From Anabaena lutea FACHB-196 (GTDB lineage: Bacteria > Cyanobacteriota > Cyanobacteriia > Cyanobacteriales > Nostocaceae), in assembly GCF_014698305.1 (NCBI RefSeq), contig NZ_JACJST010000013.1, positions 108,519 through 172,518 of the forward strand: a stretch of 64,000 nt of DNA, given 5' to 3'. Both the position numbers and the translations under genes were made by a program. A model generated the notes under the pieces. That model ran no database searches. It was given only the letters and a program-made list of their open reading frames with translations, and was not told where the DNA came from. This document shows, one piece after another, positions 10,076-19,229 of the stretch. How positions within the stretch are numbered: position 1 is the stretch's first letter; every line of letters starts with the position of its first letter.

Positions 10076-10944
10076 AGTAACTGGTTCTCCTTTCTAGTTG
10101 CTGACCTTGGAATCGGATTTGCTTTAGACACAGTTTATCAGCGTCATTGGTGGACTAGCCTACCAAATTTACACTGATGTTAAGCAGTGTAAATTCTTGA
10201 TGACGCACAAAATATTGTCTCTACTGCTTGGTGAATCCTTTTGTTTTCACTCACTTGGTCACCAGAACAGCCATAATTACCTTCTGATTAGGAAGGGATT
10301 ACTTCTGGAATCAATGCAAGACGTTATTGCTTTGCGCTTTGTGCAGCAATGCTTTCGTCCAAGCAATTGCTCTGGCACTCGACCGTTGTAGTAGGACTTA
10401 AGCGGTTGATTTCCACCCAGTATCCGTTCCCTGAGACTTTCTATAATGCCATAAAACAAACATTACGGATCAGGTTCTACTTCTATAACTACCTTAAACT
10501 ATTGTTTGAGGTTTTGCCTGTTTTTTAAGGGGCTACGGGAGTGAACTTGGGCGGGAGCTTTGATTTGGCTTTGGGTTTTAAGCCATGAGCTTCTTCAGTT
10601 TGACCTAAAAGCTTTTCTAGTTTAGCAGTCTCTTACGCATTTCAACCAAATTATCCTTCAGGAAATTAATTCATCAAATTTTGATGATTATATTTGGTTG
10701 GCAAGACTCAAGAAGATGCTATCTAATTTTACTGTTTGGTCACAATCTAATAATATAAATCATTAATTTATTTTTGTCTAGTAATTTTTAGGTAGTTGGG
10801 GTTGAATTGTGGGAAGATGGGGAAAATTAAAAAATTCCCGATGCTCTATGTCCAATTTTGCTTAAATTATGCAACTTAATCTAACTTAATCTACCACTAG
10901 AGAGTAAATAATAGAGATATCTGAGTGGGATAAGACGAAAATCT
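10076..10944. promoter_or_regulatory. Divergent intergenic region between rplC and ndhN, long leader for the ribosomal operon
   Basis: No convincing gene is seen in these 869 bp, although a 60-codon reading frame without a family match exists at 10277-10459 on the minus strand. The leftward ribosomal promoter and the rightward ndhN promoter must both lie here. A perfect inverted repeat at 10166-10195 lies 91 bp upstream of the rplC start. The rest is AT-rich from about 10660 to 10800. Confidence 0.6.
10166..10195 (-). promoter_or_regulatory. Perfect 11-bp inverted repeat in the rplC leader
   Basis: AATTTACACTG and CAGTGTAAATT flank an 8-base loop. On the leftward transcript this forms an uninterrupted stem about 90 bases ahead of rplC. 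No T-run follows, so it is not a standard terminator. It could be an attenuator, an RNA-binding site or an operator. Confidence 0.5.
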
Positions 10945-11421
10945 ATGGCACTACTTACCACTGGCAACGGTTTAATCCGCGATTTGGAAAAATTCGGCGC
11001 TTTGGGTGTATACGTTCCTTTGGAAGGGGGATATGAAGGTCGGTATCGCCGTCGATTGCGGGCGGCTGGCTATATCAACCTCCACATAACTGCGAGGGGA
11101 CTGGGAGATGTTGCAGCCTATCTAACAAGAGTTCATGGAGTCAGACCTCCTCATTTGGGTAAAAAAAGCACTGGTAGCGGTGCAGCAGTGGGTGAAGTAT
11201 ATTATCTACCACCGATAATTAGCTATCAGTTAGAACAGCTTCCACCTAAATCTAAGGGTCTATTGCTATGGATTATTGAGGGACATATTCTTTCTGATCA
11301 GGAAGTGGAGTATTTGGCTAATTTGCCCAAGTTAGAACCAAGAGTTAAGGTGGTGATTGAACGGGGTGGCGATCGCTCTTTCCGTTGGACACCATTAGAA
11401 AAAACCCTGTTAGCTAGCTAG
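10945..11421 (+). CDS. ndhN: NAD(P)H-quinone oxidoreductase subunit N
   Basis: This 158-residue protein begins MALLTTGNGLIRDLEKFGAL and carries the NdhN core with GYEGRYRRRLRAAGYINLHI and VGEVYYLPPIISYQLEQLP. NdhN is a hydrophilic subunit of the NDH-1 complex found in cyanobacteria and chloroplasts, where it helps join the membrane arm to the peripheral arm in cyclic electron flow and respiration. It is transcribed alone and away from the ribosomal cluster. A GC-rich hairpin follows the stop. Confidence 0.95.
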   Translation: MALLTTGNGLIRDLEKFGALGVYVPLEGGYEGRYRRRLRAAGYINLHITARGLGDVAAYLTRVHGVRPPHLGKKSTGSGAAVGEVYYLPPIISYQLEQLPPKSKGLLLWIIEGHILSDQEVEYLANLPKLEPRVKVVIERGGDRSFRWTPLEKTLLAS

Positions 11422-11431
11422 TTAGTTAGTT

Positions 11432-11450
11432 GGGCGGGGTTTCCCCGCCC
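11432..11450 (+). terminator. GC hairpin after ndhN
   Basis: GGGCGGGG-TTT-CCCCGCCC is a perfect 8-bp stem starting 10 bp after the ndhN stop. There is no T-tract directly after it, so it may act as a transcript-end stabiliser rather than a classical intrinsic terminator. Confidence 0.55.
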
Positions 11451-11477
11451 ATACAGCATGAGCATTTTCTTACTGCT

Positions 11478-11936
11478 TCAGAAACTGATAGTGTAGATTA
11501 AATCAAATTCTCGATAGATAACCAGACGGCAGGAGTGAGCAGGGTTTTCTAGGAGTTCGTAATCTAAACCACCAGTAATTTGTGTGACTGGTCGCCTCAA
11601 TGGTTTTTCAAACTGATACCACTCACGGTTACTCCACTCAAAGATTGTTGCGTCTACGGAATTTTGTAATTCTGATGCCAAAAGTAAGAGTTCTAATTTA
11701 TCTTTGACGCTACCAGTAATAAAGCATTTCAGACAAACTGACTGAGTAATCAGAGGTCTAGGTTCGTTGGCGGCGATGGTATGGCATTTTCTTAGTTCAA
11801 TATCATAAGGCTCTAAGTGCAGATTTTCTAGTTGCTGCCAGGATTGTTCTATCTCATTGAGGCGATTGTCTAGATACGGTAGCAGTCCTAGCTTGGCATC
11901 AGTCAACAGTTGGCGAATATTAGAAGGCTGGGTCAT
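11478..11936 (-). CDS. Conserved hypothetical protein, 152 aa
   Basis: I do not recognise a named family. The protein begins MTQPSNIRQLLTDAKLGLLP, is soluble, and has an even mix of helix-like N-terminal and strand-like C-terminal sequence. The only paired cysteines are in SVCLKCF near residue 78. It converges on ndhN and has no close operon partner; the next gene upstream is divergent. It is probably real because length, codon use and spacing are normal, but function is unknown. Confidence 0.7.
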   Translation of the reverse strand: MTQPSNIRQLLTDAKLGLLPYLDNRLNEIEQSWQQLENLHLEPYDIELRKCHTIAANEPRPLITQSVCLKCFITGSVKDKLELLLLASELQNSVDATIFEWSNREWYQFEKPLRRPVTQITGGLDYELLENPAHSCRLVIYREFDLIYTISF

Positions 11937-12290
11937 TACTGAGTTTTTTCTCCACTATCCAGTCAGATTATCGTTTTGTTGACTAGGTGAGGGATAAACT
12001 TTGGAAAACTTTGTTTATTTACACTTGCTGTGGAATGGGTTTGTTTTTGTGTCGCGCAGAGGTGCAAAGAGGAAGAGAAGAATAAGGGCGCACTTTTTCG
12101 TAGACAGCTATGAAAAAGACTCTGTTGGTTGGCGTGACTCCAAGGGAGTTTATGGTACTGTCCTGCATCTTGATATTATTGATGGAATTAGATGGAAATA
12201 GGGTACAAATTTCCTCAAGACTCGTCATACTGAAGTAGGGAGAGAATAAACCACTCCTTTCCAAGTTGGCGTGAAGGTGATCAAGCAAAA
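11937..12290. other. 354-bp gap without a clear gene
   Basis: This is the divergent spacer between the 152-aa gene and the DUF3172-like gene. It holds a purine-rich GCAGAGGTGCAAAGAGGAAG stretch near 12057. Open frames on both strands overlap each other, show no family features, and are not annotated. Confidence 0.5.
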
Positions 12291-12830
12291 ATGAGACGTA
12301 AATCTACTGGTAGATCAGCTACTACTTCTAAACCCTCTATTTTCCAATCCCCTACATTTAACTTCGCCACCATGGCCATTTTGGGAGGTGTGCTGATTTT
12401 GGGAATTGGGATTGGGATTGCGTTTAGTTCTACAAGCACGTTGAGTCCATCAAATGTGGCATCCCGTGAATTTATTGATACTAAAGCTCCAAACCCTGAT
12501 CTCTGTGTACAGTATGGAGCCAGTGCGATGGTTATGGATGCCAGACTGTTTGTAACTCTCAACCCTTTTAATGTCTATGTTGCTCAACCGAATATGCGTC
12601 CTGGATGCGTTCTGAGACAAAATAACTGGGCAATTTTAGAAAATAAAAAACTTGTCACTTCAGATCAGGTAAGAGAATGTAAAAATCGCCTGAATACCTT
12701 TGGCTTTACAGGGGACTTAAACAGTGATAAGCCTGATATCCGGTGTATATATCAAAATGAAAATGCTCAAAACTTCTTCTTATCTCAACCAGGAGCCGTT
12801 GCACCATCTCAGGATACGGAAAGATTCTAA
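12291..12830 (+). CDS. DUF3172-like membrane-anchored protein
   Basis: The 179 residues start with a basic, serine-rich segment (MRRKSTGRSATTSK), then a single membrane helix at about 27-46 (ATMAILGGVLILGIGIGIAF). A conserved extracytoplasmic domain follows, with NPDLCVQYGASAMVMDARLF and a terminal CIYQNENAQNFFL. This matches the cyanobacterial and plastid DUF3172 family as I know it. Four cysteines could form disulfides outside the membrane. Molecular role is unknown. It is transcribed alone and convergent with the AMIN-domain pair. Confidence 0.75.
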   Translation: MRRKSTGRSATTSKPSIFQSPTFNFATMAILGGVLILGIGIGIAFSSTSTLSPSNVASREFIDTKAPNPDLCVQYGASAMVMDARLFVTLNPFNVYVAQPNMRPGCVLRQNNWAILENKKLVTSDQVRECKNRLNTFGFTGDLNSDKPDIRCIYQNENAQNFFLSQPGAVAPSQDTERF

Positions 12831-12870
12831 AAAATAGGAGATAAGTCTTGGTGTATACAGTTCATCAAGA

Positions 12871-13623
12871 CTATTGATTAGGAGGTAGGGGTTGACCAAA
12901 CTCAATTACAGGAATATTGAGAATTTGATCTGAATAGTTTTCTGAATTAGGAACTGTAATGCTATGAGAATTTTCTAAAGAATCAGCAGGAATAATAATC
13001 AAATTGGATAGTTGAGAAGGGTCTTGAGAATTGAGGGGGGGTACAGTCACAAAGGGTTGTTGGGAGTTGGTGGTTGTCAAGGGTAGGTTAGTGGATGGTG
13101 GTGGTAGGGTAATTAAAGGGGCTGGGGATAGCTGATTATCAGGTAAAGGTGAGGAAATTGGTTGTGTTATGGTGTTATCATAGGAAATAACGGGGCGTAA
13201 TACCCAGCGAGTGGGGTTATTTGGGGAAATGGGCTGAAGTTGTACTTGGTTGGGATCGATAAAAGTTCCTGGTTCTAAATCGATGACGATGCGGGTGATG
13301 TTAGGGCTAAATTGGGAAACTCGAATTCTCTGAATTGTTCCCGGATAGTTTTTTAGGGTGTTAACTTTACCTAACTGGGTATTAGGCAAATCTACAACTA
13401 AACGTGGTGGTTGGGGAAGGTAGAAATACTCAGGTTTTGTCGCTGCGGAAAGGGTAATTTCTAGTTGCTGTGATTTGGGGTTAAATTGCCATTTATTGAG
13501 TTTGGCAAATGTTGCGGCGAGAGTAATGCCAGTATTGAGGGTAATTGCTGTATATAACCCAAATAAGCTAACTTTAAAAAGATATGATGGCCAAAATTTC
13601 CAGGTTCTGAGTTTAATTTTCAT
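12871..13623 (-). CDS. AMIN-domain exported protein
   Basis: A signal or anchor helix lies at about 14-37. It is followed by an AMIN-type domain at about 40-145 with WQFNPKSQQLEITLSAATKP, PPRLVVDLPNTQLG and IRVSQFSPNITRIVIDLEPG. AMIN domains target periplasmic proteins to peptidoglycan or secretion complexes. The rest is Pro/Ser/Thr-rich with no amidase domain, so this is a stand-alone AMIN protein rather than AmiC. It starts 3 bp after the stop of the gene upstream, forming a two-gene unit. Confidence 0.82.
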   Translation of the reverse strand: MKIKLRTWKFWPSYLFKVSLFGLYTAITLNTGITLAATFAKLNKWQFNPKSQQLEITLSAATKPEYFYLPQPPRLVVDLPNTQLGKVNTLKNYPGTIQRIRVSQFSPNITRIVIDLEPGTFIDPNQVQLQPISPNNPTRWVLRPVISYDNTITQPISSPLPDNQLSPAPLITLPPPSTNLPLTTTNSQQPFVTVPPLNSQDPSQLSNLIIIPADSLENSHSITVPNSENYSDQILNIPVIEFGQPLPPNQ

Positions 13624-13626
13624 GTT

Positions 13627-14139
13627 TTAATGGCTATTTGATTTGGGAATTTCTTTTTGATCTGTTTGGGCTGAAGCTGTAAATTCTAAAGTTGTGGGAA
13701 TGTTGTTGATTTTTAGTTTTCCGGGAATATTATTGTTTTTTAGTTGTGACATTTGAATTGTGATAGCTTGAACTGGACTGTTTTGAGATGAAGGAAGTTG
13801 ACAGAAATTTGATGTGTCAATTTTTCCCGATAAATGCAATTCTAGATTTTGTAATTTGCCTGAGAGAGGAAACTGTTTTTTGGTATCTGCGTTGGCGTTA
13901 GGTGGTAGTAAAGAGGCATTGAGATAAATACCAGATTGTTGAATATTTAAGATCAAAGAGTTGCCCTTTTCACAGTTTGGTAGGTTTTGCGCTAGGATGA
14001 GACGATAACGGCTGTTAATGAGACTTGTGGTGCGGAGATTATTTTCACCATAAGCGGTGACAGTTTTGAATAAGATGAGAAGTGAAGCGATCGCTATTCC
14101 AGAAATCGCTAAAGATTTAAAGTTGAAGTTGTTCATCAT
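13627..14139 (-). CDS. Hypothetical exported protein, 170 aa
   Basis: An N-terminal hydrophobic helix at about residues 11-27 (AISGIAIASLLILFKTV) looks like a signal anchor. The remainder is polar, beta-rich and contains two cysteines (NCEKG, FCQLP). I do not recognise the family. It is directly upstream of, and 3 bp from, the AMIN-domain gene. The pair is probably one envelope-related operon, though no function can be named. Confidence 0.65.
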   Translation of the reverse strand: MMNNFNFKSLAISGIAIASLLILFKTVTAYGENNLRTTSLINSRYRLILAQNLPNCEKGNSLILNIQQSGIYLNASLLPPNANADTKKQFPLSGKLQNLELHLSGKIDTSNFCQLPSSQNSPVQAITIQMSQLKNNNIPGKLKINNIPTTLEFTASAQTDQKEIPKSNSH

Positions 14140-14228
14140 TGATAATTGGTGATTTGAGAGAATTAATTACCTACTGCCTACTGCTTTCAATTACGAATTA
14201 TGTTGGCGGTAGCCTGCCGTAGGCACTA

Positions 14229-16445
14229 TTACGAATTATGAATTATTTCTTGGGTGTTAACTTCCGGGAGTAGGGAACTCAGATGAGAGGTAACTTGACT
14301 GTAGCGACGGGTGATGAGTAGTGAAGAACGGCATTTTATTGCGAGTTCATCTGTGTATCGTCCTAGAGTTTGTCTTTCAATACCCCAAGCGCGACTGGTA
14401 CCAGCAATGGTTAAATCAACATTTTCAGAGGCTGACACTACGGCTGGCATGGGTTCTGGGGCGGTGACGGTTTTGATTTCAATGCGATCGCTTACACTAG
14501 ATGGTAATTGCCTAATCATCGCCTGTAGTTCATAACTTAATTCATCGTGGGCGTAATTTCCTGATAAAACTTGTAAAATCTGCAACATACAAGTATCACG
14601 ATGAATAAGCAGGCGCAGAGCGAGTATGAGGGCTAAATCATCATGGATATTTGCGGAGTAGGGAACTAGTAAACTTTCTAAGCGTTCACTTCCTCTGTCT
14701 ACAAATACGGCGACATCTACTGGTGCGGTGGTAAGAATTTGTCCAACTCTTCCACCTAAACGATTATTACTAAAAGCTGGACGATGCCATCCCACCAGAA
14801 TTAAATCTGCTTGTTCGATTTGAGCAATCTGGGCTGTTTCTCTAGCGACATTGCTGGATATGCGAACGATGGGATGTATATAGGAGCGTATTGTTAGCGG
14901 TTCTAAGGTATTGATCAATTCTTCTAGCTGCTGGTGACGCTCGGCAATTAATCGGTTAGCCTCAGTGGGGGTACTCTCAAAACCGTAGTCTTCTTCTAAT
15001 TCAATCAGACTGAGAGGATTGATAATAGCGGGCTGTCGATGGTTGAGAGCGATATCTAGGTTAGGTTGCGCCAACGCTACTGCTAATTGTAGTAAACCTT
15101 TTTGTGTACTAGGGTTAGCTACTGGTACTAAGATTCGGTAGGGTTTAACGTAAGATTCGCTACTATCTATAATATCTATATCTGTTTCTTCTTCTGTTTC
15201 TGGCTCGACTACATCTAATTTGATTAAGCGTTTTGGATATGTCCATTCCAGTAATGGTGAAGTCATAAATGTTGTCACCAAAGCCATAACTACCAGCATG
15301 GTAAACAGCAATGGTGTAATTACGCCTAACTCCAAACCAATGTTTAATACGATTAATTCTGTTAAACCACGAGTATTCATCAGCCAACCGAGGGCTGACG
15401 CTTCCCGTTTGTTAATGCCACTGAGGCGAGCAGCTATATAAGTACCAATATACTTGCCTGCGATCGCTACTCCTAAAACTAATGCACACAGCAGCCATAA
15501 CTCAGGACGGTTGAGTAAACCAATTTGCGTCCGTAAACCACTGTAGGCGAAAAATATCGGTAGCAAAAAAATTAAGACGAAATCTTCAGTTTTTATGGCT
15601 AATTCTCTCACTAAATCGGCGTTTTTGGGCATGACTGCGCCTAATAGAAATGCGCCAAAAATGAGGTGAATGCCAATAAATTCGGTAATGAGGGCAGAAG
15701 CCACAACTCCCATATAAATTAAAGCCAGAACAAATTGGCTCAAACGTCCAGCGCGTTGATAATAAGTAACTAGACGTTTGAGAAACCAACGCCCGACTGT
15801 GAACATAAAACCTATGTAGAGTAGGCTTTCAATAATAGTGAGAACAGCTTTTTGATCGATGCTACCATTGCGAGCAACTGCGATCGCTACTGCCAAAATA
15901 CACCATGCTGTCACATCATCGACTGCGGCACAAGTTAACGCTAATGTCCCTAAACGTGTTCCCTGTAAATTGTTCTCAGTGATAATTCGCGCCAAGACAG
16001 GAAAAGCTGTAATTGACATCGCTGCCCCTAAAAATAATGTAAAGGCGGTGAAGGAAACAGTCCCATTGGAAACCAAGGGATAAAGCAGCAAAGATAAAAT
16101 CGTGGCCAGAGAAAAAGGAACAATAATGCTGATATTGGAAATCAGAACTGCTGCTTGTAAGTTACCGCTGAGATATTTGGGATTTAGCTCTAAACCAATC
16201 AAAAACATGAAAAATATTAGTCCTACCTGAGATAAAACATTCAGGAAAGGAATCGTTTCTGGTGGAAAAACACTAGCTGCTACATCAGGAGCAATAAAAC
16301 CGAATAAAGATGGACCGAGCATAATCCCGGCAACAATCTCACCAATTACCAATGGTTGCTTAATTGATCGAAATGCCAAGCCTACTAGCCGTGACATGGC
16401 AATGACAATTAGCACCTCAACCAGGACTAGAATAACTGTATGCAT
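14229..16445 (-). CDS. CPA2-family cation:proton antiporter with C-terminal universal-stress-like region
   Basis: The first 400 residues hold about twelve membrane helices of the Na+/H+ exchanger fold. They include the ion-binding pair D176-D177 (CAAVDDVTAW) and the GEIVAGIMLGPSLFG motif of CPA2 transporters. Residues from about 435 to 720 form a cytosolic region with two USP-like halves (RILVPVANPSTQKG, and LILVGWHRPAF before a GG-containing loop), suggesting nucleotide or ligand control of transport. The 738-residue length fits this architecture. Substrate (Na+ or K+) cannot be told from sequence. It is monocistronic. Confidence 0.88.
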   Translation of the reverse strand: MHTVILVLVEVLIVIAMSRLVGLAFRSIKQPLVIGEIVAGIMLGPSLFGFIAPDVAASVFPPETIPFLNVLSQVGLIFFMFLIGLELNPKYLSGNLQAAVLISNISIIVPFSLATILSLLLYPLVSNGTVSFTAFTLFLGAAMSITAFPVLARIITENNLQGTRLGTLALTCAAVDDVTAWCILAVAIAVARNGSIDQKAVLTIIESLLYIGFMFTVGRWFLKRLVTYYQRAGRLSQFVLALIYMGVVASALITEFIGIHLIFGAFLLGAVMPKNADLVRELAIKTEDFVLIFLLPIFFAYSGLRTQIGLLNRPELWLLCALVLGVAIAGKYIGTYIAARLSGINKREASALGWLMNTRGLTELIVLNIGLELGVITPLLFTMLVVMALVTTFMTSPLLEWTYPKRLIKLDVVEPETEEETDIDIIDSSESYVKPYRILVPVANPSTQKGLLQLAVALAQPNLDIALNHRQPAIINPLSLIELEEDYGFESTPTEANRLIAERHQQLEELINTLEPLTIRSYIHPIVRISSNVARETAQIAQIEQADLILVGWHRPAFSNNRLGGRVGQILTTAPVDVAVFVDRGSERLESLLVPYSANIHDDLALILALRLLIHRDTCMLQILQVLSGNYAHDELSYELQAMIRQLPSSVSDRIEIKTVTAPEPMPAVVSASENVDLTIAGTSRAWGIERQTLGRYTDELAIKCRSSLLITRRYSQVTSHLSSLLPEVNTQEIIHNS

Positions 16446-17293
16446 AGTTTCCTCTCAACAGACTATCCGGGTTCCCTAAGATAATTCTTTAAACCGTGAC
16501 AAAATGTCAACCTTGTTCAACATCCTTTGGGTGTATTTCCACACATTTTTTATGTTAATTATTGTTACTTATCCCGAAAAAAGAGTAAAAAATTCTACTA
16601 ATTTATTGCATAGATAAACGAAAAATGACTTATACCTTAGCTATGCCAAGATAAACTAGTGTATGAGTCTTAAATTGCAATTTTTTCTTAATAATCCTTA
16701 AATTTTACTCAAAAAAGTAAACTTTTAAATTGTGACAGTCTTATACCAAATTAAGATGAAGCTGCATAGAATATTATCTTAATAAGAATTAACCGCAGAT
16801 AGACGCAGTTCAAAATTAAAAATAGGACTTATGCAAGATGTGACTGAAAACATTATTCTTGTGTAGCGGTAATTCATGAATTACCGCTACTTTGGTTCTG
16901 TTTTGCGTAAGTCCTAAAAAAGTAGAAATTAAAAACAGTAGATATCAGCAGCGTTAGATTTGAGAGCAGAACAAGTCAGACAAGTGGCATAGAATTAGTC
17001 CCAATAGCTATTCAGCAATACTTACAGTGGATTGCAGGAATTACAAAATTTAAACCAAAAATTCAGGTATCAAAGGGATAAAGGACAATGCGTTTTACCC
17101 CTACTGACTGCTGACTCCCTATGGCTGACGCTTAGGCCTAAGCCTGAATTCTTCTGTCTGTCTAAATTACAGCCAAACTTTCTCCCTGATGCTCTAAAAT
17201 TTCTGCTGTAAATTTGTAGTTAAATTTTGTTAAGATTAAAGACGGCGTTAGCTCTTCCTCCCAATTACCTATCCCCTACCTGAGAGACACTTC
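16446..17293. other. 848-bp gap with a hairpin MITE and repeat fragments
   Basis: No gene is seen. The region carries the AGGACTTA-ended element at 16824-16915, an AATTAACCGCAGATAGACGC fragment near 16787 (its complement recurs near 35804-35819), and an AATGCGTTTTACCCCTAC box near 17087 that recurs at 23695 and 23850. Promoters for the antiporter (left) and ABC-F gene (right) must lie at the two ends. Confidence 0.6.
16824..16915. mobile_element. 92-bp MITE-like element with AGGACTTA ends and a 28-bp palindrome
   Basis: The ends AGGACTTATGCA and TGCGTAAGTCCT are inverted with one mismatch over 12 bp. In the middle, 16863-16890 is a perfect palindrome built on GTAGCGGTAATTCA and its complement. 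It has no coding capacity. The AGGACTTACGC end type recurs at 60043, which supports a dispersed element family. Confidence 0.7.
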
Positions 17294-18988
17294 ATGCTGC
17301 GATTAGAACATATAAGTAAAATTTATCCTACAGGCGAAGTTCTTAAAGATATCAACTGGGAAGTCAAACCAGGCGATCGCATTGGCTTAGTCGGTGTTAA
17401 CGGTGCGGGAAAGTCCACACAACTGAAAATCATCTCTGGGGAAATGGAACCCACCGCCGGTGAAATCATTCGTCCTAACAGCTTACATATAGCTTATCTC
17501 AACCAAGAGTTTGAGGTAGACCCTACCCGTACTGTGAGAGAAGAATTTTGGACGGTGTTCAAAGAAGCCAACGAAGTACAAATGGCTTTAACTCACATCC
17601 CGCAAGAAATGGAAACAGCGAATCCAGATGAATTGGATGAACTAATCCATAAATTAGATCGCTTACAGCGGCAATTTGAAGCGTTAGATGGCTATAACTT
17701 AGATGCTCGCATTGGCAAGATTTTACCAGAAATGGGATTTCAGGTAGAGGATAGCGATCGCTTAGTAAGTGCTTTTTCCGGTGGTTGGCAAATGCGGATG
17801 AGTTTGGGTAAAATCCTTTTACAAAAACCAGACTTATTACTGCTGGACGAACCGACAAACCATCTAGACTTAGAAACCATTGAGTGGTTAGAAAATTACC
17901 TCAGAGGACTAATTACCCCAATGGTGATAGTGTCCCATGACCGGGAGTTTCTTGACCGCCTCTGCAATCAAATTGTCGAAACTGAACGCGGTGTTTCTAG
18001 TACATACCTCGGTAATTACTCCTCATACCTACAACAAAAAGCTGAAAATCAATCAGCACAACTAAGTGCCTTTGAACGTCAGCAGAAGGAAATAGAAAAA
18101 CAGCAAACCTTTGTAGACCGATTCCGCGCTAGTGCAACCCGCAGTACCCAAGCAAAAAGCCGGGAAAAACAACTAGACAAAATTGAACGCATCGAAGCAC
18201 CGACAGCCGGTGTAAGAACTCTACATTTCCGTTTTCCCCCTGCACCTCGCAGCGGTCGGGAAGTGGTGGAAATTAAAGATTTGACCCATATTTATGGGGA
18301 TAAAATTTTATTTTTGGCGGCAAATCTCTTAATTGAAAGAGGAGATAGAATCGCCTTTCTCGGTCCTAACGGTGCTGGTAAATCCACCCTGTTGAAAATT
18401 ATTATGGGTGCAGAACCACCCACAGAAGGAATAGTAAAATTAGGCGATCATAACGTTATTCCTGGCTACTTTGAGCAGAACCAAGCCGAAGCATTAGACT
18501 TGAATAAAACCGTCATGGAAACTATCCATGATGAGGTTCCCGACTGGACAAACGAAGAAGTCCGCACGTTGTTGGGAAGATTTTTATTTGCTGGTGATAC
18601 CGTATTTAAGAAAGTTGCCGCTTTAAGTGGGGGAGAAAAAGCCCGTTTAGCATTGGCAAAAATGCTTTTACGTCCAGCGAATTTACTCATTTTAGATGAG
18701 CCGACAAACCACTTAGATATTCCAGCTAAGGAAATGTTGGAAGAATCTTTGCAAAACTATGATGGGACAGCGATTGTAGTTTCCCATGACCGTTATTTTA
18801 TCTCTCAGGTAGCTAACAAAATCGTGGAAATTCGTGATGGTGAATTCCGGGTTTATTTGGGAGATTACCATTACTATCTCAACAAAATTGCTGAGGAGAA
18901 AGAACAAGCTAAGTTAGCAGCCATAGAAGCTGAAAAAGCCGCGAAAAAAGCCGCTAAAGCCGCTAAAGCTGGTGCAAAGCGGAAGTAG
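17294..18988 (+). CDS. ABC-F family ATP-binding protein
   Basis: Two ABC cassettes lie in one 564-residue chain without membrane segments. Cassette one has Walker A GVNGAGKST, signature FSGGW and LLLLDEPTNHLD. Cassette two has GPNGAGKST, LSGGEKAR and LLILDEPTNHLD. The linker between them is charged and coiled-coil-like, and the end is a Lys/Ala-rich tail. ABC-F proteins bind the ribosomal E site and rescue or tune translation, or give antibiotic protection. Assignment to EttA, Uup or another subgroup is not safe by eye. It is transcribed alone. Confidence 0.93.
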   Translation: MLRLEHISKIYPTGEVLKDINWEVKPGDRIGLVGVNGAGKSTQLKIISGEMEPTAGEIIRPNSLHIAYLNQEFEVDPTRTVREEFWTVFKEANEVQMALTHIPQEMETANPDELDELIHKLDRLQRQFEALDGYNLDARIGKILPEMGFQVEDSDRLVSAFSGGWQMRMSLGKILLQKPDLLLLDEPTNHLDLETIEWLENYLRGLITPMVIVSHDREFLDRLCNQIVETERGVSSTYLGNYSSYLQQKAENQSAQLSAFERQQKEIEKQQTFVDRFRASATRSTQAKSREKQLDKIERIEAPTAGVRTLHFRFPPAPRSGREVVEIKDLTHIYGDKILFLAANLLIERGDRIAFLGPNGAGKSTLLKIIMGAEPPTEGIVKLGDHNVIPGYFEQNQAEALDLNKTVMETIHDEVPDWTNEEVRTLLGRFLFAGDTVFKKVAALSGGEKARLALAKMLLRPANLLILDEPTNHLDIPAKEMLEESLQNYDGTAIVVSHDRYFISQVANKIVEIRDGEFRVYLGDYHYYLNKIAEEKEQAKLAAIEAEKAAKKAAKAAKAGAKRK

Positions 18989-19069
18989 GTAATATCGGCA
19001 AATGGGTATGGGTGACTGATTGTGATTCTGGCTTTCTGTCACCTATTTTTTAACTAGGAATTTACATTA

Positions 19070-19189
19070 GATAAAGGATTTTATGATGTTGTAGAATTTA
19101 TAGATAATCAAAAAAAATATAATCAAAAAAAATTTTCTCAAACTTTTCCTGAATTAGATTTAACAGTAAAGCAAATATTGAATTTATAA
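19070..19189 (+). pseudogene. C-terminal remnant of a Uma2-family gene
   Basis: In the gap after the ABC-F gene, an open 39-codon stretch without a start codon reads FYDVVEFIDNQKKYNQKKFS and ends TFPELDLTVKQILNL. This resembles the tail of Uma2 proteins and parallels the end of the intact Uma2 gene next door (SIFPNLQLTAKQIF), which is on the opposite strand. The N-terminal part of the remnant is missing. Confidence 0.6.
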
Positions 19190-19229
19190 GGTTAAAAATT
19201 GGATCAATTTGTTTCCTATATTCCTATAT

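Noticed and set aside
10277..10459. 60-codon open frame upstream of rplC
   Set aside because: It has no recognisable family and an odd composition, and it overlaps a frame on the other strand. The region fits a leader or promoter better.
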